Assembly (NCBI GenBank): GCA_032622095.1
Contig: CP136063.1
Coordinates: 27,344,987 to 27,408,986, forward strand
Length of the DNA: 64,000 nt
Direction: 5' to 3'
From: Siphonodentalium dalli
Lineage: Eukaryota > Mollusca > Scaphopoda > Gadilida > Siphonodentaliidae
In this document: positions 50,181 through 64,000 of the stretch, piece by piece
Position numbering within the stretch: the stretch's first letter is position 1
Layout of the letters: each line of letters begins with the position of its first letter
Made by a program: the position numbers and the translations under genes
The notes under the pieces: model-generated
Databases searched by the model: none
The model's input: the letters and a program-made list of their open reading frames with translations, nothing else
What the model was told of the DNA's origin: nothing

Positions 50181-52614
50181 GCAACGAGTAGCTGTTCTGG
50201 AGACCATAATTAAAGATCGATATGTTACCTTGAGTTATTTATAACGGGCAGTGATTATCTGTTCTGGAGACCATAATTAAAGATCGATATTTAACCTTGA
50301 GTTATTCATAACGGGCAATGATTATCTGTTCTGGAGACCATAATTAAACATCGATATTTATCCTGAAATTATTCATAACGGTCACTGATTATATGTGCTG
50401 GAGACCATAATTAAGGATCGATATTTAACCTGGAGTTCTCATGCCGGGCACTGATTATGTGTTCTGGAGTCCGTAAATAAAGATTTATATTTAACCTGGT
50501 TTCTCATGACGGGCACTGATTAATTAAACATCGATATTTAACCTTGAGTTATTCATGACGGGCACTGATTATCCGTTCTGGATACCATAATTAAACATCG
50601 ATATTTAACCTGGAGTTCTCATGACGGGCAACGAGTAGCTGTTCTGGAGACCATAATTAAAGATCGATATGTTACCTTGAGTTATTCATAACGGGCAGTG
50701 ATTATCTGTTCTGGAGACCATAATTAAAGATCGATATTTAACCTTGAGTTATTCATAACGGGCAATGATTATCTGTTCTGGAGACCATAACTAAATATCG
50801 ATATTTAACCTGGAGTTATTCATGATGGGCACTGATTATCTGTTCTGGAAACCATGACCAAACATCGATATTTAACCTGAAGTTCTCATGACGGAAACTG
50901 ATTATCTGTTCTGGAGACCGTAATTAAAGATTGATATTTAACCTGGAGTTCTCATGACGGGCAGTGATTATCTGTTCTGGAGATCATAATTAAACATCGA
51001 TATTTAACCTGGAGTTATTCATGACGAGCAATGATGATCTGTCCTGGAGACCATAATTAAAAGTCGGTATTTAACCTGGAGTCATTCATGACGGGCACTG
51101 ATTATCTGTTCTGGACTCCATAATTAAACATCGATATTTATCCTTGAGTTATTCAAAACGTGCAATGATTATCTGTTCTGGAGACAATAATTAATGATCG
51201 ATATTTAACCTTGAGTTATTCAAAACGGGCAATGATTATCTGTTCTGGAGACCGTAATTAAATATCGATATATATCCTGGAGTTATTCATGACGGGCACT
51301 GATTATCTGTTCAGGAGACCATAATTAAACATCGATATTTAACCTGGAGTTATTAATTACGGCCAATGTTTATTTGTTCTGGAGACCATAATTAAAGGTC
51401 GATATTTAACCTCGAGTTATTCAAAACGGGCAATGATTATATGTTCTGGAGACATTAACTGAATATCGATAGTTAACCAGGAGTTATTCATGACGGGCAC
51501 TGATTATCAGTTCAGGAGACCATAATTAAACATCGATATTTAACCTGGAGTTCCTCTTGACGAGCACTTTATTATCTGTTCTGGAGACCACAATTAAACA
51601 TCGATATTTAACCTGGAGTTCTCATGACGGGCAATGAGTATCTGTTCTGGAGACCATAAATAAATATCGTTATTTAACCTGGAGTTATTCATGACGACCA
51701 CTGATTATCTGTTCTGGAGACCATAATTAAACATATATATTTAACCTGGAGTTCTCATGACGGGCAATGATTATCTGTTCTGGAGACCATAATTAAAGAT
51801 CGATATTTAACCTTCAGTTATTCAAAACGGGCAATGATTATCTGTTCTGGAGACGATAATTAAACATCGATATTTAACCTGGAGTTCTCATGACGGGCAA
51901 TGATTATCTGTTCTGGAGACCATAATTAAAGATCGATATTTAACCTGGAGTTATTCATGACGACCACTGATTATCTGTTCTGGAGACCATAATTAAACAT
52001 ATATATTTAACCTGGAGTTAACCTGATTATCTGTTCTGGAGACCATAATTAAAGATCGATATTTAACCTGGAGTTATTCATGACGAGCACTGATTATCTA
52101 TTCTGGAGACCACAATTAAACATCGATATATAAGCTGGAGTTCTTCATGGCGGGCAAAGATTATCTGCTCTGGTGACCACAATTAAACATCGATATTTAA
52201 CCTTGAGTTATTCATGACGAGCACTGATTATCTGTTGTGTAGACCATAATTAAACATCGATATTTAACCTTGAGTTATTCATGACGGGCACTGATTATCC
52301 GTTCTGGATACCATAATTAAACATCGATATTTAACCTGGAGTTCTCATGACGGGCAGTGAGTATCTGTTCTGGAGGCCATAATTAAAGATCGATATGTTA
52401 CCTTGAGTTATTCATAACGGGCAATGATTATCAGTTCTGGATACCATAATTAAACATCGATATTTAACCTGGAGTTCTCATGACGGGCAATGATTATCTG
52501 TTCTGGAGACCATAATTAAAGATCGACATTTATCCTGGAATTATTCATAACGGTCACTGATTATCTGTTCTGGAGACCGTAATTAAAGATCGATATTTAG
52601 CCTGGAGTTATTCA
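49708..52614 (+). repeat. 2907-bp HOR copy B
   Basis: Landmarks repeat 2907 bp later: TGATGACCAC 49708/52615, CTGATTAATT 50516/53423 and GGAGTTAACC 52014/54921. It is also colinear with copy A on the left of the element (offset 19,762 bp). At 52453-52458 it contains the intact, uninterrupted AACATC target position within ATAATTAAACATCGATATTT. Confidence 0.93.
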
Positions 52615-55521
52615 TGATGACCACTGATCATCTGTTCTGGATACCTTAATTAAACATCGATATGTAACCTGGAGTGCTCATGACGGGCAATGATTATCTG
52701 TTCTGGAGACCGTAATTAAAGATCGATATTTAATCTGGAGTTATTCATGACGAGCAATGATTATCTGTCATTGAGACCACAAATAAACATCGATATTTAA
52801 CCTGGAGCTATTCATGACGAGCACTGATTATCTGTTCTGGAGACCACAATTAAACATCGATATTTAAGCTGGAGTTCTTCATGGCGGGCAATGATTATCT
52901 GCTCTGGATACCACAATTAAACATCGATATTTAACCTTGAGTTATTCATGACGAGCACTGATTATCTGTTGTGTAGACCATAATTAAACATCGATATTTA
53001 ACCTTGAGTTATTCATGACGGGCACTGATTATCCGTTCTGGATACCATAATTAAACATCGATATTTAACCTGGAGTTCTCATGACGGGCAACGAGTAGCT
53101 GTTCTGGAGACCATAATTAAAGATCGATATGTTACCTTGAGTTATTTATAACGGGCAGTGATTATCTGTTCTGGAGACCATAATTAAAGATCGATATTTA
53201 ACCTTGAGTTATTCATAACGGGCAATGATTATCTGTTCTGGAGACCATAATTAAACATCGATATTTATCCTGAAATTATTCATAACGGTCACTGATTATA
53301 TGTGCTGGAGACCATAATTAAGGATCGATATTTAACCGGGAGTTCTCATGCCGGGCACTGATTATGTGTTCTGGAGTCCGTAAATAAAGATTTATATTTA
53401 ACCTGGTTTCTCATGACGGGCACTGATTAATTAAACATCGATATTTAACCTTGAGTTATTCATGACGGGCACTGATTATCCGTTCTGGATACCATAATTA
53501 AACATCGATATTTAACCTGGAGTTCTCATGACGGGCAACGAGTAGCTGTTCTGGAGACCATAATTAAAGATCGATATGTTACCTTGAGTTATTCATAACG
53601 GGCAGTGATTATCTGTTCTGGAGACCATAATTAAAGATCGATATTTAACCTTGAGTTATTCATAACGGGCAATGATTATCTGTTCTGGAGACCATAACTA
53701 AATATCGATATTTAACCTGGAGTTATTCATGATGGGCACTGATTATCTGTTCTGGAAACCATGACCAAACATCGATATTTAACCTGAAGTTCTCATGACG
53801 GAAACTGATTATCTGTTCTGGAGACCGTAATTAAAGATTGATATTTAACCTGGAGTTCTCATGACGGGCAGTGATTATCTGTTCTGGAGATCATAATTAA
53901 ACATCGATATTTAACCTGGAGTTATTCATGACGAGCAATGATGATCTGACCTGGAGACCATAATTAAAAGTCGGTATTTAACCTGGAGTCATTCATGACG
54001 GGCACTGATTATCTGTTCTGGACTCCATAATTAAACATCGATATTTATCCTTGAGTTATTCAAAACGTGCAATGATTATCTGTTCTGGAGACAATAATTA
54101 ATGATCGATATTTAACCTTGAGTTATTCAAAACGGGCAATGATTATCTGTTCTGGAGACCGTAATTAAATATCGATATATATCCTGGAGTTATTCATGAC
54201 GGGCACTGATTATCTGTTCAGGAGACCATAATTAAACATCGATATTTAACCTGGAGTTATTAATTACGGCCAATGTTTATTTGTTCTGGAGACCATAATT
54301 AAAGGTCGATATTTAACCTCGAGTTATTCAAAACGGGCAATGATTATATGTTCTGGAGACATTAACTGAATATCGATAGTTAACCAGGAGTTATTCATGA
54401 CGGGCACTGATTATCAGTTCAGGAGACCATAATTAAACATCGATATTTAACCTGGAGTTCCTCTTGACGAGCACTTTATTATCTGTTCTGGAGACCACAA
54501 TTAAACATCGATATTTAACCTGGAGTTCTCATGACGGGCAATGAGTATCTGTTCTGGAGACCATAAATAAATATCGTTATTTAACCTGGAGTTATTCATG
54601 ACGACCACTGATTATCTGTTCTGGAGACCATAATTAAACATATATATTTAACCTGGAGTTCTCATGACGGGCAATGATTATCTGTTCTGGAGACCATAAT
54701 TAAAGATCGATATTTAACCTTCAGTTATTCAAAACGGGCAATGATTATCTGTTCTGGAGACGATAATTAAACATCGATATTTAACCTGGAGTTCTCATGA
54801 CGGGCAATGATTATCTGTTCTGGAGACCATAATTAAAGATCGATATTTAACCTGGAGTTATTCATGACGACCACTGATTATCTGTTCTGGAGACCATAAT
54901 TAAACATATATATTTAACCTGGAGTTAACCTGATTATCTGTTCTGGAGACCATAATTAAAGATCGATATTTAACCTGGAGTTATTCATGACGAGCACTGA
55001 TTATCTATTCTGGAGACCACAATTAAACATCGATATATAAGCTGGAGTTCTTCATGGCGGGCAAAGATTATTTGCTCTGGTGACCACAATTAAACATCGA
55101 TATTTAACCTTGAGTTATTCATGACGAGCACTGATTATCTGTTGTGTAGACCATAATTAAACATCGATATTTAACCTTGAGTTATTCATGACGGGCACTG
55201 ATTATCCGTTCTGGATACCATAATTAAACATCGATATTTAACCTGGAGTTCTCATGACGGGCAATGAGTATCTGTTCTGGAGGCCATAATTAAAGATCGA
55301 TATGTTACCTTGAGTTATTCATAACGGGCAATGATTATCAGTTCTGGATACCATAATTAAACATCGATATTTAACCTGGAGTTCTCATGACGGGCAATGA
55401 TTATCTGTTCTGGAGACCATAATTAAACATCGATATTTTACCTGGAGTTCTATGACGGGCAATGAGTATCTGTTCTGGAGACCATAATTAAAGATCGATA
55501 TTTAACCTGGAGTTCTCATGA
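52615..55521 (+). repeat. 2907-bp HOR copy C with the best empty target site
   Basis: This is a second tandem copy with only scattered differences from copy B (for example TGTCATTGAGACC versus TGTCCTTGAGACC, and ACCGGGAGTT versus ACCTGGAGTT). After the target position (AACATC at 55360-55365) it continues with monomers that match the sequence right of the element at 46627 onward. It is therefore the closest picture of the pre-insertion locus on both sides. Confidence 0.92.
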
Positions 55522-58500
55522 CGGGCAATGAGTATCTGTTCTGGAGACCATAATTAAAGATCGATATTTAACCTGGAGTTCTCATGACGGGCAATGAGTA
55601 TCTGTTCTGGAGACCATAATTAAAGATCGATATGTTACCTTGAGTTATTCATAACGGGCAGTGATTATCTGTTCTGGAGACCATAATTAAAGATCGATAT
55701 TTAACCTTGAGTTATTCATAACGGGCAATGATTATCTGTTCTGGAGACCATAATTAAACATCGATATTTATCCTGAAATTATTCATAACGGTCATTGATT
55801 ATCTGTGCTGGAGACCATAATTAAGGATCGATATTTAACCTGGAGTTCTCATGACGGGCACCGATTATCTGTCCTGGAGAACATAATTAAACATCGATAT
55901 TTAATCAGGAGTTCTCATGCCGGGCACTGATTATGTGTTCTGGAGTCCGTAAATAAAGATTTATATTTAACCTGGTTTCTCATGACGGGCACTGATTGTC
56001 TGTTCTGGAGACCATAACTAAATATCGATATTTAACCTGGAGTTATTCATGACGGGCACTGGTTATCTGTTCTGGAAACCATAATTAAACGTCTATATTT
56101 AACATGGAGTTATTCATGACGGGCACTGGTTATCTGTTCTGGTGTCCATAATTAAACATCGATATTTAAATTTGAGTTATTCATAACGGGCAATGATTAT
56201 CTGTTCTGGAGACAATAATTAAAGATCGATATTTAACCTTGAGTTATTCAAAACGGACAATGATTATCTGTTCTGGAGACCGTAATTAAATATCGATATC
56301 TGACCTAGAGCTATTCATGACGGGCACTGATTATCTGTTCTGGAGACCATAATTAAATATCAATATTTAACCTGGAGTTCTCATGACGGGCAATGAGTAT
56401 CTGTTCTGGAGACCATAAATAAAGATCGATATGTTGCCTTGAGTTATTCATAACGGGCAGTGATTATCTGTTCTGGGGACCATAATTAAAGATCGATATT
56501 TAACATTGAGTTATTCATAACGGGCAATGATTATCTGTTCTGGAGACCATAATTAAACATCGATAATTATCCTGAAATTATTCATAACTGTCACTGATTA
56601 TCTGTGCTGGAGACCATAATTAAGGATCGATATTTAACCTGGAGTTCTCATGACGGGCAATGAGTATCTGTTCTGGAGACCATAATTAAAGATCGATATG
56701 TTACCTTGAGTTATTCATAACGGGCAATGAGTATCTGTTCTGGGGACCATAATTAAAGATCGATATTTAACCTTGAGTTATTCATAACGGGCAATGATTA
56801 TCTGTTCTGGAGACCATAATTAAACATCGATAATTATCCTGAAATTATTCATAACGGTCACTGATTATCTGTGCTGGAGACCATAATTAAGGATCGATAT
56901 TTATCCTGGAGTTCTCATGACGAGCAATGAGTATCTGTTCTGGAGACCATAATTAAAGATCGATATGTTACCTTGAGTTATTCATAACGGGCAGTGATTA
57001 TCTGTTCTGGAGACCATAATTAAAGATCGATATTTAGCCTTGAGTTATTCATAACGGGCAGTGATTATCTGTTCTGGAGACCATAATTAAACATCGATAT
57101 TTAACCTGGAGTTCTCATGATGTTCAATACGAATCTGTTCTGGAGACGATAAATAAACATCGATATTTAACATGGAGTTCTCATGGCGGGCAATGATTAT
57201 CTGTTCTGGAGACCATAATTAAATATCGATATTTTACCTTGAGTTATTCATAACGGGCAGTGATTATCTGTTCTGGAGACCATAATTAAAGATCGATATT
57301 TAGCCTTGAGTTATTCATAACGGGCAACGATTATCTGTTCTGGAGACCATAATTAAACGTCGATAATTATCCTGAAATTATCCATAACGGTCACTGATTA
57401 TCTGTGCTGGAGACCATAGTTAAGGATCGATATTTAACCTGGAGTTCTCATGACGGGCAATGAGTATCTGTTCTGGAGACCATAATTAAAGATCGATATG
57501 TTACCTTGAGTTATTCATAACGGGCAATGAGTATCTGTTCTGGAGACCATAATTAAAGATCGACATTTAACCTGGAGTTATTCATGACGAGCACTCATTA
57601 TCTATTCTGGAAACGATAACTAAACATCGATATTTAACCTAGAGTTCTTCATGACGGGCAACGATTATCTGTTCTGGAGACCATAATTAAACATCAATAT
57701 TTATCCTGAAATTATTCATAACGGTCACTGATTATCTGTGCTGGAGACCATAATTAAGGATCGATATTTAACCTGGAGTTCTCATGACGGGCACCGATTA
57801 TCTGTCCTGGAGAACATAATTAAACATCGATATTTAATCAGGAGTTCTCATGCCGGGCACTGATTATGTGTTCTGGAGTCCGTAAATAAAGATTTATATT
57901 TAACCTGGTTTCTCATGACGGGCACTGATTGTCTGTTCTGGAGACCATAACTAAATATCGATATTCAACCTGGAGTTATTCATGACGGGCACTGATTATC
58001 TATTCTGGAAACCATAATTAAACGTCTATATTTAACATGGAGTTATTCATGACGGGCACTGGTTATCTGTTCTGGTCTCCATAATTAAACATCGATATTT
58101 AAATTTGAGTTATTCATAACGGGCAATGATTATCTGTTCTGGAGACAATAATTAAAGATCGATATTTAACCTTGAGTTATTCAAAACGGACAATGATTAT
58201 CTGTTCTGGAGACCGTAATTAAATATCGATATCTGACCTAGAGCTATTCATGACGGGCACTGATTATCTGTTCTGGAGACCATAATTAAATATCAATATT
58301 TAACCTGGAGTTCTCATGACGGGCAATGAGTATCTGTTCTGGAGACCATAATTAAAGATCGATATGTTACCTTGAGTTATTCATAACGGGCAGTGATTAT
58401 CTGTTCTGGAGACCATAATTAAACATCGATATTTAACCTGGAGTTATTCATAACGGGCAATGATTATCTGTTCTGGGGACCATAATTAAACATCGATATT

Positions 58501-59571
58501 TAGCATGGAGTTATTCATGACGGGCAATGAGTATCTATTCTGGAGACCATAATTAAAGATCGATATTTAACCTTGAGTTATTCATAACGGGCAATGATTA
58601 TCTGTTCTGGAGACAATAATTAAAGATCGATATTTAACCTTGAGTTATTCAAAACGGACAATGATTATCTGTTCTGGAGACCGTAATTAAATATCGATAT
58701 CTGACCTAGAGCTATTCATGACGGGCACTGATTATCTGTTCTGGAGACCATAATTAAATATCAATATTTAACCTGGAGATCTCATGACGAGCAATGAGTA
58801 TCTGTTCTGGAGACCATAATTAAAGATCGATATGTTACCTTGAGTTATTCATAACGGGCAGTGATTATCTGTTCTGGAGACCATAATTAAAGATCGATAT
58901 TTAACCTTGAGTTATTTATAACGGGCAATGATTATCTGTTCTGGGGACCATAATTAAAGATCGATATTTAACCTTGAGTTATTTATAACGGGCAATGATT
59001 ATCTGTTCTGGAGACCATAATTAAGGATCGATATTTAACCTGGAGTTCTCATTACGGGCAATGAGTATCTGTTCTGGAGACCATAATTAAAGATCGATAT
59101 GTTACCTTGAGTTATTCATAACGGGCAGTGATTATCTGTTCTGGAGACCATAATTAAAGATCGACATTTAACCTTGAGTTATTCATAACGGGCAATGATT
59201 ATCTGTTCTGGAGACCATAATTAAACATCGATAATTATCCTGAAATTATTCATAACGGTCACTGATTATCTGTGCTGGAGACCATAATTAAGGATCGATA
59301 TTTAACCTGGAGTTCTCATGACGGGCAATGAGTATCTGTTCTGGAGACCATAATTAAAGATCGATATGTTACCTTGAGTTATTCATAACGGGCAATGAGT
59401 ATCTGTTCTGGAGACCATAATTAAAGATCTATATTTAACCTTGAGTTAATCATAACAGGCAATGATTATCTGTTCTGGAGACCATAATTAAACATCGATA
59501 ATTATCCTGAAATTATTCATAACGGTCACTGATTATCTGTGCTGGAGACCATAATTAAGGATCGATATTTA
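55522..59571 (+). repeat. Satellite block with 1933-bp and 468-bp spaced duplications
   Basis: The TGACCTAGAGCTATTC monomer occurs at 56301, 58234 and 58702 (spacings 1933 and 468 bp). The CACCGATTATCTGTCCTGG to CTGGTTTCTCATGACGGG series occurs at about 55.86 and 57.79 kb. CGATAATTATCCTGAAATTA monomers are frequent. The same markers occur at 26.57-27.9 kb. No gene is seen. Confidence 0.8.
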
Positions 59572-62500
59572 ACCTGGAGTTCTCATGACGGGCAATGAGT
59601 ATCTGTTCTGGAGACCATAATTAAAGATCGATATGTTACCTTGAGTTATTCATAACGGGCAATGATTATCTGTTCTGGAGACCATAATTAAGGATCGATA
59701 TTTAACCTGGAGTTATCATGGCGGGCAATGAGTATCTGTTCTGGAGACCATAATTAAACATCGATATTTAACCTGGAGTTCTCATGATGTTCAATACGAA
59801 TCTGTTCTGGAGACGATAAATAAACATCGATATTTAACATGGAGTTCTCATGGCGGGCAATGATTATCTGTTCTGGAGACCATAATTAAATATCGATATT
59901 TTACCTTGAGTTATTCATAACGGGCAGTGATTATCTGTTCTGGAGACCATACTTAAAGATCGATATTTAGCCTTGAGTTATTCATAACGGGCAACGATTA
60001 TCTGTTCTGGAGACCATAATTAAACGTCGATAATTATCCTGAAATTATCCATAACGGTCACTGATTATCTGTGCTGGAGACCATAGTTAAGGATCGATAT
60101 TTAACCTGGAGTTCTCATGACGGGCAATGAGTATCTGTTCTGGAGACCATAATTAAAGATCGATATATTACCTTGAGTTATTCATAACGGTCAATGAGTA
60201 TCTGTTCTGGAGACCATAATTAAAGATCGACATTTAACCTGGAGTTATTCATGACGAGCACTCATTATCTATTCTGGAAACGATAACTAAACATCGATAT
60301 TTAACCTAGAGTTCTTCATGACGCGCAACGATTATCTGTTCTGGAGACCATAATTAAAGATCGATATTTAACCTGGAGTTATTCATGACAACCACTGATT
60401 ATCTGTTCTGGAGACCATAATTAAACCTCGATATTTAACCTAGAGTTCTTCATGACGGGCAATGATTATCTGTTCTTGAGATCGTAATTAAATATCGATA
60501 TTTAACCTGGAGTTATTCATGACGGGCACTGGTTATCTGTTCTGGAGACCATAACTAAATATCGATATCTAACCTGGAGTTATTCATGACGGGCACTGAT
60601 TAACTGTTCTGGAGACGATAATTAAACATCGATATTTAACCTGGAATCCTGGTGTTCACATGACGGGCACTGATTATCTGTTCTGGAGACCATAACTAAA
60701 TATCGGTATTTAACCTGTAGTTAATCATCATGGGCATTGATTATCTGTTCTTGACTCCATAATTATCATCGATATTTAACCTTGAGTTATTCATGACGGG
60801 CAATGATTATCTGTTCTGGAGACCATAATTAGACATCGATATTTAACATGGAGTTCTCATGACGGGCACTTTATTATCTGTTCTGGAGACCATAGCTAAA
60901 CATCGATATTTAACCAGGAGTTCTCATGACGGGCAATGATTATCTGTTTTGGAGACCATAACTAAATATCGATATTTAACCTGGAGTTCTCATGACGGGC
61001 ACTGATTATCTGTTTTGGAGACCGTAATTAAAGATTGATATTTAACCTGGAGTTCTCATGACGGGCACTGATTATCTGTTCTGGAGACCATAACTAAATA
61101 TCGATATTTAACCTGGAGTTATTCATGGCGGGCACTGATTACATGTCCTGGAGACCATAATTAAACATCGATATTTAACCTGGAGTTCTCATGACGGGCA
61201 ATGATTATCTGTTCTGGAGGCCGTAATTAAAGATTGATATTTAACCTGGAGTTATTCATAACTACATATTTAACCTGGTGTTCTCATAACGGGCACTGAT
61301 TATCTGTTCTGGAGACCATAACTATATATCGATATTTAATCTGGAGTTATTCATGACGGGCACTGATTATCTGTTCTGGAGACCATAATTAAACATCGAT
61401 ATTTAACCTTGAGTTATTCATGACGGGCACTGATTATCTGTTCTGGAGACCATAATTAAATATCGATATTTAACCTGGAGTTCTCATGACGGGCAATGAG
61501 TATCTGTTCTGGAGACCATAATTAAAGACTGATATGTTACCTTGAGTTATTCATAACGGTCAATGATTATCTGTTCTGGAGACCATAATTAAAGATCGAT
61601 ATTTAACCTTGAGTTATTCATAACGGGCAATGATAATCTGTTCTGGAGACCATAAATAAACATCAATTATTATCCTGGAATTATTCATTACGGTCACTGA
61701 TTATCTGTTCTGGAGACCATAATTAAGGATCGATATTTAACTTGGTGTTCTCATGATGGTCACTGATTATCTGTTCTGGAGACCATAATTAAAGATCGAC
61801 ATTTATCCTGGAATTATTCATAACGGTCACTGATTATCTGTTCTGGAGACCGTAATTAAAGATCGATATTTAACCTGGAGTTATTCTTGATGACCACTGA
61901 TCATCTGTTCTGGAGACCTTAATTAAACATCGATATGTAACCTGGAGTGCTCATGACGGGCAATGATTATCTGTTCTGGAGACCGTAATTAAAGATCGAT
62001 ATTTAATCTGGAGTTATTCATGACGAGCAATGATTATCTGTCCTTGAGACCACAAATAAACATCGATATTTAACCTGGAGCTATTCATGACGAGCACCGA
62101 TTATCTGTTCTGGAGACCATAATTAAACATCGATATTTAACCTGGAGTTATTCATGATGACCACTGATTATCTGTTCTGGAGACCATAATTAAACATCGA
62201 TATGTAACCTGGAGTGCTCATGACGGGCAATGATTATCTGTTCTGGAGACCGTAATTAAAGATCGATATTTAATCTGAAGTTATTCATGACGAGCAATGA
62301 TTATCTGTCCTTGAGACCATAATTAAACATCGATATTTAACCTTTAGTTATTCATGACGGGTACTGATTATCTGTTCTGGAGACCATAATTAAACATCGA
62401 TATATAACCTGGAGTGCTCATGACGGGCAATGATTATCTGTTCTGGCGACCGTAATTAAACATCGATATTTAACCTGGAGTTATTCATGACGAGCACTGA

Positions 62501-62982
62501 TTATCTGTTGTGGAGACCACAATTAAACATCGATATTTAACCTTTAGTTATTCATGACGGGTACTGATTATCTGTTCTGGAGACCATAATTAAACATCGA
62601 TATATAACCTGGAGTTCTCATGACGAGCAATGAGTATCTGTTCCGGAGACCATAATTAAACATCGATTTTTAACCTTGAGTTATTCATGACGGGCAATGA
62701 TTATCTGTTCAGGAGACCATAATTAAACATCGATTTTGAACCTGGAGTTCTCATGACGAGCACTGATAATCTGTTCTGGAGACCATAATTAAACATCGAT
62801 ATTGAACCTGGAGTTCTCATGACGAGCCATGATTATCTGTTCTGGAGACCATAATTAAACATCGATATTGAACCTGGAGTTCTCATGACGAGCAATGATT
62901 ATCTGTTCGGGAGACCATAATTAAACATCGATATTGAACCTGGAGTTCTCATGACGGGAACTGATTATCTGTTCTGGAGACC
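59572..62982 (+). repeat. 3.4-kb block duplicated from or to 16150-19560
   Basis: Colinear with the left array at a constant offset of 43,422 bp. It contains GGAATCCTGG at 60643, TACATATTTA at 61263 and the CGATATTGAACC monomers at 62.8-62.94 kb. It ends at a sharp switch at 62983, where the sequence becomes a different block. Confidence 0.88.
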
Positions 62983-64000
62983 GTAATTAAAGATCGATAT
63001 TTAATCTGGAGTTATTCATGACGAGCAATGATTATCTGTCCTTGAGACCACAAATAAACATCGATATTTAACCTGGAGCTATTCATGACGAGCACTGATT
63101 ATCTGTTCTGGAGACCACAATTAAACATCGATATTTAAGCTGGAGTTCTTCATGGCGGGCAATGATTATCTGCTCTGGATACCACAATTAAACATCGATA
63201 TTTAACCTTGAGTTATTCATGACGAGCACTGATTATCTGTTGTGTAGACCATAATTAAACATCGATATTTAACCTTGAGTTATTCATGACGGGCACTGAT
63301 TATCCGTTCTGGATACCATAATTAAACATCGATATTTAACCTGGAGTTCTCATGACGGGCAACGAGTAGCTGTTCTGGAGACCATAATTAAAGATCGATA
63401 TGTTACCTTGAGTTATTTATAACGGGCAGTGATTATCTGTTCTGGAGACCATAATTAAAGATCGATATTTAACCTTGAGTTATTCATAACGGGCAATGAT
63501 TATCTGTTCTGGAGACCATAATTAAACATCGATATTTATCCTGAAATTATTCATAACGGTCACTGATTATATGTGCTGGAGACCATAATTAAGGATCGAT
63601 ATTTAACCAGGAGTTCTCATGCCGGGCACTGATTATGTGTTCTGGAGTCCGTAAATAAAGATTTATATTTAACCTGGTTTCTCATGACGGGAACTGATTA
63701 ATTAAACATCGATATTTAACCTTGAGTTATTCATGACGGGCACTGATTATCCGTTCTGGATACCATAATTAAACATCGATATTTAACCTGGAGTTCTCAT
63801 GACGGGCAACGAGTAGCTGTTCTGGAGACCATAATTAAAGATCGATATGTTACCTTGAGTTATTCATAACGGGCAGTGATTATCTGTTCTGGAGACCATA
63901 ATTAAAGATCGATATTTAACCTTGAGTTATTCATAACGGGCAATGATTATCTGTTCTGGAGACCATAACTAAATATCGATATTTAACCTGGAGTTATTCA
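62983..64000 (+). repeat. Partial 2.9-kb HOR copy D at the window edge
   Basis: From GTAATTAAAGATCG at 62983 the sequence matches 30043-31060 (offset 32,940 bp) and 49805-50822 (offset 13,178 bp). It includes the shortened monomer CTGATTAATTAAACATC at 63694. It is cut by the window end, so whether it carries the element target position further on is not visible. Confidence 0.88.

Larger units (their letters stand above)
46627..64000 (+). repeat. Right satellite array, 66-67 bp monomer
   Basis: About 260 further monomers of the same satellite run in the same orientation as the left array, to the window edge. Subfamily variants are shared with the left side, and several blocks are colinear with it. 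There is no gene or foreign insertion. The array resumes exactly where the left one stopped within the monomer, apart from the duplicated AACATC. Confidence 0.98.

Noticed and set aside
1..64000. CENP-B box in the monomer
   Set aside because: TTCATGACGGG resembles the two halves TTCG and CGGG, but the spacing is about 4 bp too short and the G of TTCG is missing.

Overview
The window is non-coding eukaryotic repeat DNA, AT-rich, with no recognisable protein, rRNA or tRNA gene. It looks like invertebrate or other eukaryotic heterochromatin; the sequence does not fix the species. About 50 kb is a tandem satellite with a 66-67 bp monomer, all in one orientation except for one inverted monomer. 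The array covers 1-32696 (about 490 monomers) and 46627-64000 (about 260 monomers). Monomer variants are organised into higher-order repeats (HORs) of several sizes (533 bp, 1.6-1.7 kb, 2.4 kb, 2907 bp and about 3.5 kb). Long colinear blocks recur up to 43 kb apart with no net length change.

A 13,924 bp palindromic element (32697-46620) interrupts the array. Its two arms of about 6.96 kb are nearly identical: I found about six substitutions and two 1-bp indels. They flank a 12 bp spacer at 39654-39665. The element begins AGTAGTGTATAGG, ends with the exact reverse complement, and is flanked by a 6-bp direct duplication, AACATC. Deleting the element and one AACATC restores a perfect satellite monomer. 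Two uninterrupted copies of the same target locus exist in the right array (52453-52458 and 55360-55365). The satellite runs in the same direction on both sides, as expected for a transposition-like insertion and not for a fold-back sequencing artefact.

Each arm, from the end inward, holds four 31-32 bp subterminal tandem repeats, a 194-bp tandem duplication carrying the same ACTATTTCTAGG motif, a short A-rich ORF of doubtful status, further tandem duplications (about 230 bp and 317 bp), short hairpins, and a five-copy 306-bp tandem array with AAGATGGC motifs. A diverged relic of that 306-bp unit lies next to the centre. The 6-bp target duplication, the AG...CT ends and the tandem repeats in long inverted termini all resemble Maverick/Polinton elements. 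No polymerase, integrase, capsid or ATPase gene is visible, so at most this is a non-autonomous, hairpin-like derivative. The giant palindromic element is the main candidate for an undescribed system in the window.
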